A stretch of DNA of 61,672 bases from Gloeocapsopsis crepidinum LEGE 06123 (GCF_015207655.1 NZ_JADEWN010000028.1:1-61672); one strand, 5' to 3'; counted from the first letter of the stretch, positions 36,853 to 45,723 are shown. The notes: generated from the sequence alone by a model not told the origin. Numbers and translations are program-made.

Positions 36853-37284
36853 TCAAATTTCTGCCCGTGCTTTTAGCGCCTGATTCATCTTTTCAAAACC
36901 AATTTTAGTTTTGGTATCCAAACTTTTTGCTAAAAAAGGAACAAGTATTCCAGAAAATATTTCACCGTGAATAAATCGAATGCGATCGCTTCCCAATGGC
37001 TCAATTTGAAAATAATGCTCTCCATTAAAGATTCCTGATAAAAGTAACTGTCCTAACCAACGAAATTCTCGTTCTGGTTCAGCAACCAAAACTGTAGGTC
37101 GAAACGTCATTATGTTTCCTCCTGGTCGTTGCAGTTGCACTTCTAGCCGCGCCCCTTTTTTCACCTCACCACTTGCAAAACGAATAAACGGGTTCCATTG
37201 AGGATACTCATCAAAGTCAGTTAAGACATTCCACACAGTGGTTGCCGAAGCGTTAATCTCAATCTTTGTAGTTAGCTGCTTCAC
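36853..37284 (-). CDS. SRPBCC family protein
   Basis: This 143-residue START/Bet v1-like protein has IEINASATTVWNVLTDFDEY, PQWNPFIRFASGEVKKGARL and a C-terminal helix, the family's hydrophobic-pocket fold. I start at GTG 37284 because GAGGAG lies 7 bases upstream; the longer frame from TTG 37299 lacks a site. It follows the SDR gene by 17 bases on the same strand, so they form an operon behind the TetR-type gene. Ligand unknown. Confidence 0.8.
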   Translation of the reverse strand: MKQLTTKIEINASATTVWNVLTDFDEYPQWNPFIRFASGEVKKGARLEVQLQRPGGNIMTFRPTVLVAEPEREFRWLGQLLLSGIFNGEHYFQIEPLGSDRIRFIHGEIFSGILVPFLAKSLDTKTKIGFEKMNQALKARAEI

Positions 37285-37301
37285 GATCAATCTCCTCAAA
37301 G

Positions 37302-38294
37302 CTAAGACAAAGTTGATAGTATTTGATCGCGCGATCGCACGAGTTCTGCTAACCCAGATACACGAGAGACAATCGGTGTATAACCTAGTTCGCTACGTGC
37401 TTTGCGATCACTCAATATTAATTCTTGACCGATCAGCCGCACCATTGTTCGCGTTAATGGTGGCGTATCCTGACGGCGAGTGACTTGCCAAAAAGTTTCC
37501 GCAATTCTAGCAAGTTTCCAAGCTAAGCGATAAGGAATACTGCGATTTTCTGGTGTTACGCCTTCAATTTGTAGCAGTGTTGTTACCCACTCGCGAAACT
37601 GCACTAGATCGTCATCTGCTAAAAAATATGCCTGTCCGCCGGAACTGCGCTCAGCTGCCAAAATTGCACCATGACATACGTTTGCTACATGAGTTGTTGT
37701 GTATGTATAATTGCCCCGATCAATCCAAATAAATTGACCTGCCCGTACTGCTTGAGCCAATTGAGGGATAGCACGATCTCCAGTTCCCCAAATCCAAGCA
37801 GGGCGAACAACTGCTGTCATAAAACCTGGTTGATTAGCAGCAACGACTTGTTGCTCTGCCAAGCTCTTGGTGGCAATATACGGAGAGAAAGTAGGCTGTT
37901 GTAGTGGAAAATTTTCATCTGCATGACCAAGAGGTTTATGGTTCATCACACTTGCACTTGCGCCTACTTGGACAAATTTCTCAACTTTGGCAGTTTTAGC
38001 AGCAGCTAGAGTCCGCTGTGTACCGACAACATTAGCTTGATAAAACGTTTCATAGCTTCCCCAAGTACTCAGCAAGCCAGCAACATGAACGACAATCTTG
38101 CAATCGCGCATTCCATCAGTCATAACTGCTTGATCGAGTAGATCGCCACGCACCACATCTGCGCCCAAATGACTTACCCATTTTGCTGCTTGTTCTGAAC
38201 GAGCTAGCGCCTTAACTTGATATCCACGTTCTCGCAACATCTGAATCATACAGTGACCGACAAACCCCGAACCACCAGTCACAAATACTTTCAT
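37302..38294 (-). CDS. NAD(P)-dependent epimerase / 3-beta-HSD-like SDR
   Basis: This 330-residue extended SDR has VTGGSGFVGHCMIQML at its start, DVVRGDLLDQ, VVHVAGLLSTWG, and the catalytic Tyr-x-x-x-Lys in YIATKSLAEQQVV. VVRPAWIWGTGDRAIP is typical of the 3-beta-hydroxysteroid dehydrogenase/dihydroflavonol branch. Substrate unknown. It is the first gene of a pair with the SRPBCC protein. Two direct repeats lie just upstream of its ATG. Confidence 0.85.
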   Translation of the reverse strand: MKVFVTGGSGFVGHCMIQMLRERGYQVKALARSEQAAKWVSHLGADVVRGDLLDQAVMTDGMRDCKIVVHVAGLLSTWGSYETFYQANVVGTQRTLAAAKTAKVEKFVQVGASASVMNHKPLGHADENFPLQQPTFSPYIATKSLAEQQVVAANQPGFMTAVVRPAWIWGTGDRAIPQLAQAVRAGQFIWIDRGNYTYTTTHVANVCHGAILAAERSSGGQAYFLADDDLVQFREWVTTLLQIEGVTPENRSIPYRLAWKLARIAETFWQVTRRQDTPPLTRTMVRLIGQELILSDRKARSELGYTPIVSRVSGLAELVRSRDQILSTLS

Positions 38295-38303
38295 TGTGGC
38301 TCC

Positions 38304-38399
38304 TTATAACATGTGACAAAATTTGAAATCTGTCACCAACTAAATGAACGATAACATGATGTAAGCTTTATAACAAGTGACAAAACTTGAAATCTGTCA
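38304..38399. promoter_or_regulatory. two 32-bp repeats, candidate TetR-type operators
   Basis: TTATAACATGTGACA... (38304-38335) and TTATAACAAGTGACA... (38368-38399) are direct repeats that differ at two positions of 32. Each contains the inverted pair TGACA/TGTCA; in the first it is the perfect GTGACA (38313-38318) and TGTCAC (38331-38336). The copies are 64 bases apart, close to six helical turns, so they would face the same side. They lie between the TetR-type gene and the SDR it probably controls. Confidence 0.65.
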
Positions 38400-38406
38400 T
38401 AGTAGC

Positions 38407-39006
38407 CTAAATACAGCCCATTTTTAAGGCAACAATTAGCAAGTCAAGAATTGTATGAGCTTGTTCTTCGCTAGGTTCATCGATAGTATCTACGACAAGC
38501 AGCGGATGGTGAAATTTCAATGTTGCATCCCAAACTGCATTAGTGGCGCGTTCGAGATCAATAATCTGCAATTCTCCTGTCTGTACTCCGCTACGGAGAA
38601 TCTCTTTGAGAATAGCGCGGATAGCTTGAATGTGTTGTGCAACAACGGTGCGATGCTCTTGAAGGATGGTAGTGAATGTTTCAAAAAGTTCTTGTTCGGT
38701 AGCACATTCTTGGCGTTTGATCCGATACAACTCCAAAACATAAGCTTTAAGCTTGGCAACAGCTGGTATTTGCTGAGTGGCGATCGCTTGTAGTGCAATT
38801 TCTGTTTGACGCAACCATTGCTCAATCACAGCATCAATAATATCGGCTTTAGCCTTAAAAAAACGGTAAACATTCGCATGGGACATTCCACAAGCACGCG
38901 CAATCTCACTAACTGTTGTCCGTGCATAGCCATAGCGTCGGAGATGAGCTTCTGCGGTTGTCAAAATTAGAGCACGGGTTTCTTGCACAGTGCGATCGTC
39001 TTGCAT
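38407..39006 (-). CDS. TetR/AcrR family transcriptional regulator
   Basis: This 199-residue regulator has an N-terminal helix-turn-helix at about 10-55: TRALILTTAEAHLRRYGYAR, TVSEIARACGMSHANVYRFF, KAKADIIDAV. The ligand-binding half is helical with KLKAYVLELYRIKRQECATE. It lies upstream of the SDR-SRPBCC pair on the same strand, and the gap between holds the duplicated operator-like repeat. The ligand cannot be predicted. Its ATG is at 39006. Confidence 0.9.
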   Translation of the reverse strand: MQDDRTVQETRALILTTAEAHLRRYGYARTTVSEIARACGMSHANVYRFFKAKADIIDAVIEQWLRQTEIALQAIATQQIPAVAKLKAYVLELYRIKRQECATEQELFETFTTILQEHRTVVAQHIQAIRAILKEILRSGVQTGELQIIDLERATNAVWDATLKFHHPLLVVDTIDEPSEEQAHTILDLLIVALKMGCI

Positions 39007-39219
39007 TTATCAGTGTTAGACCTAACACACCACAACTAACACATTTTATCTTTGTGCTGAGTACTCAAGGTCAGACTAATTTTTTTACTCAAATGTATAA
39101 TCTGCACATTTCTCAAAGCGAGTACATTAACTAAAATCAAATCACCTCGCTCAATCTGCATCGATTAGCAGCCGTTAAGTCCAGCTACCTGTACAGATGC
39201 TCAATTCTAGGAACAATCC

Positions 39220-39835
39220 GTGTTGCAGCAAAATACTACCAGCAATTTAGAACATCAGCGCGATCGCAACAAAAAAGACAAAATTTAGACAAAGTAATGC
39301 TGACGATCAAACTGAGCAAAAGCAACTAGAGCGCATTAGTCAACTCGAACGCGCCCTCGAACAGTCGTTAACGTACTTAGCAGAATTGAGAAGAAAGCTG
39401 AAAACGCAGGATTTACTAGAAGCGCAGCTAGCAGCCGTCGAGGAGATAGCAAATGTACAACAACAAGCAATCCTCAAATTACAACAGCAACTGGTACAAC
39501 AGCAGCAATCTCAAGTGCAATTACAACAAGCGCGATCGCATCAAATCATGCAACAAACAGTAGCACTTCAAGAACAAATTATCCAGCAATCGCAACAAGT
39601 TGGTGAATATGTAGCTGCTGTTCAGTATTGGAAAGAGCAATACTTAGCAAGTGTGACTCTTTCGCTTGAACTTAAAGAAGTGCTGGAAAGACTTGTCCCA
39701 GAAAGATTATTTGAACTTACTCATTTGCTAACAACAGTGCAATTAATGACACAACAAACACGAGAAGTTGTGTCAACGTTACCTGCAGCTGCAAAGCATT
39801 CATCTAAAGTAGATTTACCACCTTTTCTAAAATAG
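39220..39835 (+). pseudogene. coiled-coil protein with a frameshift in an A6 run
   Basis: The open frame from TTG 39386 codes a Gln-rich coiled coil (VEEIANVQQQAILKLQQQL). Its frame stays open back to about 39248, past the first start codon, with sensible residues (DDQTEQKQLERISQLERALE). A GTG at 39220 opens MLQQNTTSNLEHQRDRNKK in the neighbouring frame and meets a stop at 39286. Removing one A from the A6 run at 39271-39276 joins both into a 204-residue protein. Relatives I recall have RDRKKQK followed by such a coiled coil. It may be a lesion, or transcription may slip on the A-run and still give some full product. Confidence 0.65.
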
Positions 39836-40008
39836 CCTTATTCTCATACAATCGCACCTCAGCACCCTTGCACCTCTGCTCTCTACAGATGTATCAGCGA
39901 TCGCACTTTTCCAGGTATAATCAAAAAATTTCCTAAAAATTGTACAAGCTTTTCAACTTGTGCAATCTGAGATCAACCCCTAACTCTTCACACAACAGTA
40001 GGACAACA

Positions 40009-41163
40009 ATGCAAGACAAGCTGATGCTGATGATTCCTGGTCCCACACCGGTACCAGAGGCAGCGCTACTCGCTTTAGCCAAGCACCCAATTGGTCATCG
40101 TACCAGTGAATTTAGCAATATGCTGGCGGAAGTGACGGAAAACCTCAAGTGGTTGCACCAAACCCAAAGCGACGTAATGATGCTGACTACCAGCGGTACA
40201 GGTGCCCTAGAAGCTGGAATGATTAATTTTTTAAGTCCAGGCGATCGCATTTTGGTTGGTTGTAACGGCAAGTTTGGCGAACGCTGGGCGGAAGTTGGTG
40301 AAGCTTACAACTTAAATGTCGAAAGAATTACTGCTGAGTGGGGACAACCCCTCGATCCCCAAGCATTTGCAGAAAAACTCGAAGCAGATAAAGAAAAACA
40401 AATCAAAGCTGTCGTTGTTACCCACAGTGAAACATCAACTGGCGTACTCAATGATTTGGAAACAATTAACCGTCACGTTAAAAACCACGGTGAAGCATTA
40501 ATTATCGTTGATGCAGTGACAAGCCTCGGTGCAGTTAGTGTACCAATGGATACTTGGGGTTTAGATGTTGTTGGTTCTGGTTCGCAAAAAGGTTATATGA
40601 TTCCTCCAGGGTTAGGAATTGTTGCCGTTAGCCCTAAAGCATGGGAAGCGTATAAAACCGCAAAGTTACCCCGCTACTACCTCGATTTAGGTAAATATCG
40701 CAAAGCAACTACAAAAAAAACAACTCCTTTTACACCGCCAGTTAATTTAATTGTGGCTTTACACGCTACACTGCGGATGATGAAACAAGAAGGATTAGAA
40801 GCCATCTTTGCGCGTCATCAAAGGCTCATGAGTGCAACCCGTGCTGGTATAAAAGGCTTGAACTTGCCTTTATTTGTGAGTGATGATTGTAGCAGTCCAG
40901 CAATTACTGCAGTCGCACCTCAAGGAATTGAAGCAGATCAGGTGCGAGCAATTATGAAAAAACGTTTTGATATTGCTTTAGCTGGTGGGCAAGATCACTT
41001 AAGTAATAAAATCTTCCGCATTGGGCATTTGGGCTTTGTGAGCGATCGCGATATTCTTAGTGCTATTTCATCGCTAGAAGTTGCTTTGCACGAACTTGGT
41101 TATGAAAACTTTACTCCTGGGGCTGGTGTTGCAGCGGCTGCGAAGATTTTTGCTCAGTCGTAG
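40009..41163 (+). CDS. alanine/serine--glyoxylate aminotransferase family protein, paralogue 2
   Basis: This 384-residue class V PLP aminotransferase has MLMIPGPTPVPEAALLALAK, TTSGTGALEAGMINFL, THSETSTGVLND, IIVDAVTSLGAV and PLP Lys194 in VGSGSQKGYMIPPGLG. In cyanobacteria this type is often mislabelled as a 42-kDa soluble hydrogenase subunit. It is probably the main enzyme turning glyoxylate to glycine in photorespiration. ATG 40009 is chosen over the longer frame (39940), whose extra residues are not family-like. The protein differs clearly from paralogue 1 at 14775-15923. Confidence 0.92.
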   Translation: MQDKLMLMIPGPTPVPEAALLALAKHPIGHRTSEFSNMLAEVTENLKWLHQTQSDVMMLTTSGTGALEAGMINFLSPGDRILVGCNGKFGERWAEVGEAYNLNVERITAEWGQPLDPQAFAEKLEADKEKQIKAVVVTHSETSTGVLNDLETINRHVKNHGEALIIVDAVTSLGAVSVPMDTWGLDVVGSGSQKGYMIPPGLGIVAVSPKAWEAYKTAKLPRYYLDLGKYRKATTKKTTPFTPPVNLIVALHATLRMMKQEGLEAIFARHQRLMSATRAGIKGLNLPLFVSDDCSSPAITAVAPQGIEADQVRAIMKKRFDIALAGGQDHLSNKIFRIGHLGFVSDRDILSAISSLEVALHELGYENFTPGAGVAAAAKIFAQS

Positions 41164-41219
41164 TAGGAGCGAGGGATTGGTTTTGAATGCGCGTTAGCGT
41201 AGCGGTGCCTTAGCACGTT

Positions 41220-41294
41220 TTGAATTAAATTTTCTTAAACTCAACACTCAAAACTGAGAACTCATAACTCTGTTAAACTCAACACTTCACGACT
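41220..41294 (-). repeat. 75-bp dispersed repeat, copy 2
   Basis: Read leftward, this sequence equals 5629-5703 at 73 of 75 positions without gaps. It lies 57 bases after the aminotransferase stop. Two copies so similar yet 35 kb apart suggest recent spread or gene conversion. Confidence 0.8.
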
Positions 41295-41353
41295 CCTCCA
41301 GCTTTGACTAATTCTTGCACGCAGTCTTAATGGTGTAAGTTATGAAATCAAAA

Positions 41354-41380
41354 GAGCGGGTTATTACCCGCTCCATTTTT
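41354..41380 (+). terminator. intrinsic terminator
   Basis: GAGCGGGT (41354-41361) pairs with ACCCGCTC (41366-41373) around TATT and is followed by CATTTTT. It lies 190 bases past the aminotransferase stop, beyond the dispersed repeat. It could also be used from the other side (CTTTTGA). Confidence 0.8.
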
Positions 41381-41481
41381 GTTGCCAATACATTGTCGAT
41401 CTCCTTTGACTATTGCCTACACACAATTTACGTGTCTTGACATAGACGAGCTAACTTTTGGCGTGTCATCTATCTGTAGGC

Positions 41482-41730
41482 TTATACTATTGCACTTTCC
41501 AACCAGTCGTAGATTTGATTGAGTTGATCTAACGTCACTAAGCCATATTGCCAAAGAATCATCGGCAGTGGACCTGGGTTTTGTTCGCGATGGCGCAAAG
41601 CTACATCAATAGAAGCAGCAGATATCGATAAATCCTTTTGGAGAAAGTCAATAAATTTAGAGTAGTTTGTGGGTGACATCGGTTTTTCACTTTCTATCGT
41701 GAATAGGTTTAAGTTTGAGCTATTTGACAT
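41482..41730 (-). CDS. DUF2949 domain-containing protein
   Basis: This 82-residue protein fits the cyanobacterial DUF2949 family: FIDFLQKDLSISAASIDVAL, RHREQNPGPLPMILWQYGLV and TLDQLNQIYDWLE. Function unknown; the fold looks like a small helical bundle. The start may be ATG 41730 or the internal ATG at 41679 (MSPTNYSKF). It has no close partner. Confidence 0.82.
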   Translation of the reverse strand: MSNSSNLNLFTIESEKPMSPTNYSKFIDFLQKDLSISAASIDVALRHREQNPGPLPMILWQYGLVTLDQLNQIYDWLESAIV

Positions 41731-42208
41731 ATGATGAACTAGTATTTGCTAGCCAGTTTTTTCTCTGTCCCAAAGTCGTTATTGGATTGCTGACTCTAGT
41801 TGATCGTGAAACTGAATTTTGCGAGTTTCCTTCACTTGTTATGAGTGCAACACTATGCGGACTAGAATTTTAGCGCAACTTGCCAATGTACATCAGTTTG
41901 TTGCCAAAAACGCAAAATTTATTAAAACTATTTTTACTCTAGTGCAGTAATATTGTTCACCTACAACAAGGAAGAGTTATTGGTTGAATTTTGCTCTTCC
42001 AAAAGACTGATCCCAGCCTTGAGTCATACAAATTTATTTTTTTTGAGCTGTAACCTTTTACTATAGAAAAGCGATCGCGCAAATAATTCTGTTTTTCTAT
42101 CAAATTTATCAAATGTTACCCTAACCAAGATAAAAACACCACAACTTTTATAGGGAATTTTCCCCGTTGTTGCCAACGACGTGATAGAGAAAATTCCTCA
42201 AGTAGGTT
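41731..42208. other. 478-base gap with a long hairpin
   Basis: There is no ORF. Near the right end GGAATTTTC (42154-42162) pairs with GAAAATTCC (42189-42197) and an inner CGTTG/CAACG (42165-42169 and 4274-42178) stacks in between, giving a two-step hairpin next to the stop of the leftward DUF192 gene. It could end or protect that transcript. Confidence 0.45.
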
Positions 42209-42715
42209 TTATGAGTCTAAAAATTGAATATCTAGGCGATCGCCTACACGAATTCCTAGTTCAGCAGCACGTCCCCCTCGCAGTTCAATGACTTGGTTAA
42301 CGGGTGTTTCAGAACCATAAGTCGGACATGGTTCTGTTTGACAAGGAGGAACAGCAGGTGCGATCGCTTTAACTTGTCCATTTTCCAGAAAAATCATATC
42401 CAGCGGAAACCGGACATTTTTCATCCAAAAGCCTACAGGTCGGGCAGGTTCAAAGACAAATAGCATTCCGCGATCGTCGGCTATTGTGTCACGGTGCATT
42501 AATCCTGTTGCTTGTTCTGTTGGTGTCCGCGCTACTTCCAGACTAATTTTACGCCCAGCGATTGTCGTTACAGCAGCAATGGGCAGGTTTTGAGCAGCAT
42601 TCACTGATTGTTGTGCCACAGGTGTAACCGTTGGCGATACAGCTGGTGTTGGTGTTGAACATCCCAGCATGAAAGTTCCTAAAACAATTCCGATAACAGC
42701 AGAACCACAACTCAC
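42209..42715 (-). CDS. DUF192 domain lipoprotein
   Basis: This 168-residue protein starts at GTG with a lipoprotein signal: hydrophobic VIGIVLGTFM and lipobox MLGC, Cys19. A Thr/Pro/Val-rich linker follows. The DUF192 domain (about 55-165) shows EVARTPTEQATGLMHRDTIA, DRGMLFVFEPARPVGFWMKN, PLDMIFLENGQVKAIAPAVP and VIELRGGRAAELGIRVGDRL. Function unknown. It is 107 bases from the regulator gene on the same strand. Confidence 0.88.
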   Translation of the reverse strand: MSCGSAVIGIVLGTFMLGCSTPTPAVSPTVTPVAQQSVNAAQNLPIAAVTTIAGRKISLEVARTPTEQATGLMHRDTIADDRGMLFVFEPARPVGFWMKNVRFPLDMIFLENGQVKAIAPAVPPCQTEPCPTYGSETPVNQVIELRGGRAAELGIRVGDRLDIQFLDS

Positions 42716-42822
42716 TATTTATCGACTCCAATCTTTACTTTTATAGCTTTTGAGTGGCTCTCTCTGATCAGAGTTCCCTAACACAGCTAGCCTTTCACAT
42801 TTTACTAGCAACTCACTACTTT

Positions 42823-43518
42823 CTATGATTCTCGCAAAACGTAGCCTACACCCCGCACAGTTTGAATCAAGCGTTTCTGACTTTCGTCTTCTATCTTGAG
42901 GCGTAAATAACGAATATAAACTTCAATGACATTCGATTCGCCCATGAAATCATAACCCCAAACATTTTCGAGAATTTGTTCGCGGGTTAAGACCTCACGC
43001 GGATGTTGCATCAGGAACTTGAGCAGTTCAAACTCCTTCATTGTCAAATCAAGCGCTTTACCGTGGCGAATTGCTCGGCGCGTTGCTAAATCCAAAACGA
43101 GATCGCCAAAACGTAATTGTTCAGCTACTCCTGTTTCAGGTTGTAAATACAGACGCACCCTTTGGAGAAAATCTTCGGAACGGTAGGGCTTGAGAAAATA
43201 ATCATCAGCTCCTGCTTCTAAACAAGCTATGCGATCGTCAACTGTATCTCTTGCCATTAAGACTAAAACCGGTACCCGCGCTCCAGCTTTACGCAAATGA
43301 ATGCATAACTCTAACCCCGACTCTCCGGCAAGCATGCGATCGACAACAATCAAAGCAGGCTGTATTTCCTGCGAGTATTGCATACCGCTGTAAACGTCAG
43401 GCGCGATCACTGCTTCATAACCTGATTCTTGTAAGTCAAGGCTCACTTGTCCTGCTAAAGTCTCGTCAGTTTCGACAACTAAAACACAAGGGTTGCGTTC
43501 AGCCTCTGCTATACTCAT
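42823..43518 (-). CDS. OmpR-type response regulator with atypical receiver, NblR-like
   Basis: This 231-residue regulator has a receiver (11-125) and a winged-helix DNA-binding domain (about 135-228: LTMKEFELLKFLMQHPREVL, GESNVIEVYIRYLRLKIE, RGVGYVLRES). The phosphorylation Asp60 (VVDRMLAGES) and Lys (FLKPY) are kept. The acidic pair is ETD instead of EDD/DDE, and the conserved Thr of the LTA motif is Met (LVLMARD). This degenerate pocket recalls NblR, the regulator of phycobilisome breakdown that works without phosphorylation. The name is likely but not certain. No kinase is adjacent; nadK lies upstream. Confidence 0.72.
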   Translation of the reverse strand: MSIAEAERNPCVLVVETDETLAGQVSLDLQESGYEAVIAPDVYSGMQYSQEIQPALIVVDRMLAGESGLELCIHLRKAGARVPVLVLMARDTVDDRIACLEAGADDYFLKPYRSEDFLQRVRLYLQPETGVAEQLRFGDLVLDLATRRAIRHGKALDLTMKEFELLKFLMQHPREVLTREQILENVWGYDFMGESNVIEVYIRYLRLKIEDESQKRLIQTVRGVGYVLRES

Positions 43519-43627
43519 AAGCCGCTATCCGCTAATGAAGGATTGCATTTACTCATAACTCGGTTATCACATAGTGATAAGCATGAATACTTAATTATAT
43601 TCATAACTAGATGAGGATTGCCTACTC

Positions 43628-44548
43628 TTAGGGCAATTCTACCGAAGTCGGTTTAGCAATATGAGGCAGTCCCCAACCAAGCTTTTCACGTAAAATGCGA
43701 AAGAACTCTGGTGATTGCAGCCTGATAAATCGCGCTGAGTATTGCGATCGCACTAAATGCACCTGATCTTCTGGAAAAACGTAGCATCCAGCGTTACCAT
43801 CTACCACCATGACTAACCGATCTGTACTGGCACTCGAAATTGTGACCATTTCAGTGTCGGCAAAGACAAGCGCCCGCGAAGCTAGCGAATGTGGACAAAT
43901 TGGGACAAGCTGTAAGACAGGAACTCCTGGCGTGACCACAGGTCCTCCTGCACTCAATGAGTACGCAGTTGAGCCTGTCGGAGTTGAAACAATGACGCCA
44001 TCCGCTGCAATATCTACTGGAGCGTGACGTCCTACAGCAATTTCAAAATGACACATACACGTCAATGGTTCGCGATGCAAAACCATCTCATTCAAACATA
44101 AAGCTTCCCAAAGAACCGAATCCCCGCGACGCAATACCTTAACGGCTAACATCGCTCTTTCTTCAATCTCATATTTACCTGCCATGACTTGTTCCATGAC
44201 TAACGGTAATTGATTGACATAGGCTTCAGTTAAAAATCCCATGTGCCCTGTATTTACCGTCAATAACGGAATGCCACAAGGGGCTACTTGGCGGGAAGCT
44301 GCCAAGACTGTGCCATCTCCTCCTAAGACTATGGCAAACTGCATGTCCCTATCAAAACCAGGTGGTGTGAGACCATCAATCGGTGTATGACACACCGGAC
44401 TTTCTGGGTTTGAGTAACCCAAAATTCCTCCGATACCAGTTGTAACACAAACTTCCCAACCCGCTGCCATCAGCTTGTCTTTGAGTTCGTTAGCAACACG
44501 ACTGGCGATCGGTTTAACGTCATTGTAAATAATGCCTGCTTTCGGCAC
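43628..44548 (-). CDS. nadK: NAD(+) kinase
   Basis: NadK makes NADP from NAD with ATP. The 306-residue protein has the GGDGT motif ([16 protein letters not shown]), [42 protein letters not shown] and [14 protein letters not shown], all standard. The N-terminus [20 protein letters not shown] is typical of one of the two cyanobacterial NadK types. It lies upstream of the NblR-like gene on the same strand, 109 bases away. Confidence 0.95.
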   Translation of the reverse strand: MPKAGIIYNDVKPIASRVANELKDKLMAAGWEVCVTTGIGGILGYSNPESPVCHTPIDGLTPPGFDRDMQFAIVLGGDGTVLAASRQVAPCGIPLLTVNTGHMGFLTEAYVNQLPLVMEQVMAGKYEIEERAMLAVKVLRRGDSVLWEALCLNEMVLHREPLTCMCHFEIAVGRHAPVDIAADGVIVSTPTGSTAYSLSAGGPVVTPGVPVLQLVPICPHSLASRALVFADTEMVTISSASTDRLVMVVDGNAGCYVFPEDQVHLVRSQYSARFIRLQSPEFFRILREKLGWGLPHIAKPTSVELP

Positions 44549-44633
44549 GCTACAAGTCCAGATTTCCGCAATGCTTACTATTAGCTAGATCGTTGCACAT
44601 TTTTGCTCAACAGGCGAGAGTTTCTTGAAAAGA

Positions 44634-44740
44634 GTTTTGAGTTTAAGAGAGTTATGAGTAATAAATGTTAAGTGTTGAGTTAAAAAAACTTTTAATTCAA
44701 AACTCACGCACTAATCACTACTCCCTCGCCCCTCTCTAAC
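44634..44740. repeat. diverged dispersed repeat and heptad tract
   Basis: GAGTTTTGAGTTTAAGAGAG (from 44634) through GTTGAGTTAAAAAAACTTTT to TTCAAAACTC (44697-44706) is a diverged relative of the 75-bp repeat. The ends are inverted to each other (GAGTTTTGA/TCAAAACTC). A CCCTCGCCCCT tract follows. It fills the gap between ycf39 and nadK. Confidence 0.6.
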
Positions 44741-44742
44741 CC

Positions 44743-45723
44743 CTAACTCTTGAACGGAGTTTTTTTGGGAGTTTGCTTCTTTTTTGTTTTTGTTTTTTCG
44801 TAATCGAGTTCCCGCAACTTCTTCAAAATTCTCCCGAAGTACTCTTGCATATAGCTTTCTAATGTTGTGGTTTCAGTCGGGTTTAATCCAAAGACTTGAT
44901 AAACTTCATCCATAGGAGCATCCAAAGGTTTACCATTTGCCAAGACTTCAGTAAAAGCTAGGCGATCTGCAACATTCCAACCCCATTGGAAAAAGCGGAG
45001 AACGCGGCGCATAGTCCGCAACAAGTTAATTGGCATGCGCGTAATGCGAGCCTCTTTGCCAGACAATCGTTCGCATAAACTGATAATTTCTTCTGCACTC
45101 CAAGCACGAGTACCGACTACAGGAAAAATTTGTTTTTCTGTTTCTGGAACTGATAAGGCACGAACTGCAAATTTGGCAATATCTTGTGTATCCATGTAAG
45201 CAACAGGAGAAGATTCACCTGTAATCCACACGGCTTGTCCCTCAAGAATTGGAATTGCGTATTGCCCGATTAACCCTTGCATAAAGCCGCAGAGCTGCAA
45301 AATGGTGTAATTTAAATCAGCTTCTGCTAAAAATAGCTCAGTGCATCGCTTGATTTCCATCAGTGGGACATCAGGATGTTTGTCAGCGTCTAGCAGTGAG
45401 AATAATACATAGCGGTCTACACCAGCTGCTTTTGCTGCTTGAATGAGTGCTACTTTGCCTTCCCAGTCAACTTGTTTAATACTAAGAGAATCTGTAGGAC
45501 GAGCTGTGGCTGCGTCTACGATCGCTATTACACCTTCGAGCGCCGGAGGTAAGGTTTCTGGATAACACAGATTACCAACTACAAGTTCAGCGCCCCATTC
45601 TTTTAAAAAAGTGGCTTTCTTAGGATTTCTTACAAGACAGCGTACCTTATACCCCTCATCGAGAGCACGGCGAACTACTTGTCTTCCCAAGGTGCCAGTA
45701 GCACCGACAACTAATATAGTCAT
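44743..45723 (-). CDS. ycf39: NmrA-like SDR protein Ycf39 (PSII assembly)
   Basis: This is an atypical short-chain dehydrogenase that helps insert chlorophyll into newly made D1 during photosystem II assembly (HCF244 in plants). The protein has 326 residues. The N-terminal Rossmann motif LVVGATGTLGRQVVRRALDE, YKVRCLVRNPKKATFLKEWG, AELVVGNL and VDRYVLFSLLDADKHPDVPL are typical. A basic tail (KTKTKKKQTPKKTPFKS) is extra. petM lies 172 bases upstream on the same strand, separated by heptad repeats. Confidence 0.92.
   Translation of the reverse strand: MTILVVGATGTLGRQVVRRALDEGYKVRCLVRNPKKATFLKEWGAELVVGNLCYPETLPPALEGVIAIVDAATARPTDSLSIKQVDWEGKVALIQAAKAAGVDRYVLFSLLDADKHPDVPLMEIKRCTELFLAEADLNYTILQLCGFMQGLIGQYAIPILEGQAVWITGESSPVAYMDTQDIAKFAVRALSVPETEKQIFPVVGTRAWSAEEIISLCERLSGKEARITRMPINLLRTMRRVLRFFQWGWNVADRLAFTEVLANGKPLDAPMDEVYQVFGLNPTETTTLESYMQEYFGRILKKLRELDYEKTKTKKKQTPKKTPFKS

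Noticed and set aside
40009-41163. Hydrogenase subunit (old annotation of this protein type)
   Set aside because: The sequence has every class V aminotransferase motif including the PLP Lys; nothing suggests a hydrogenase.
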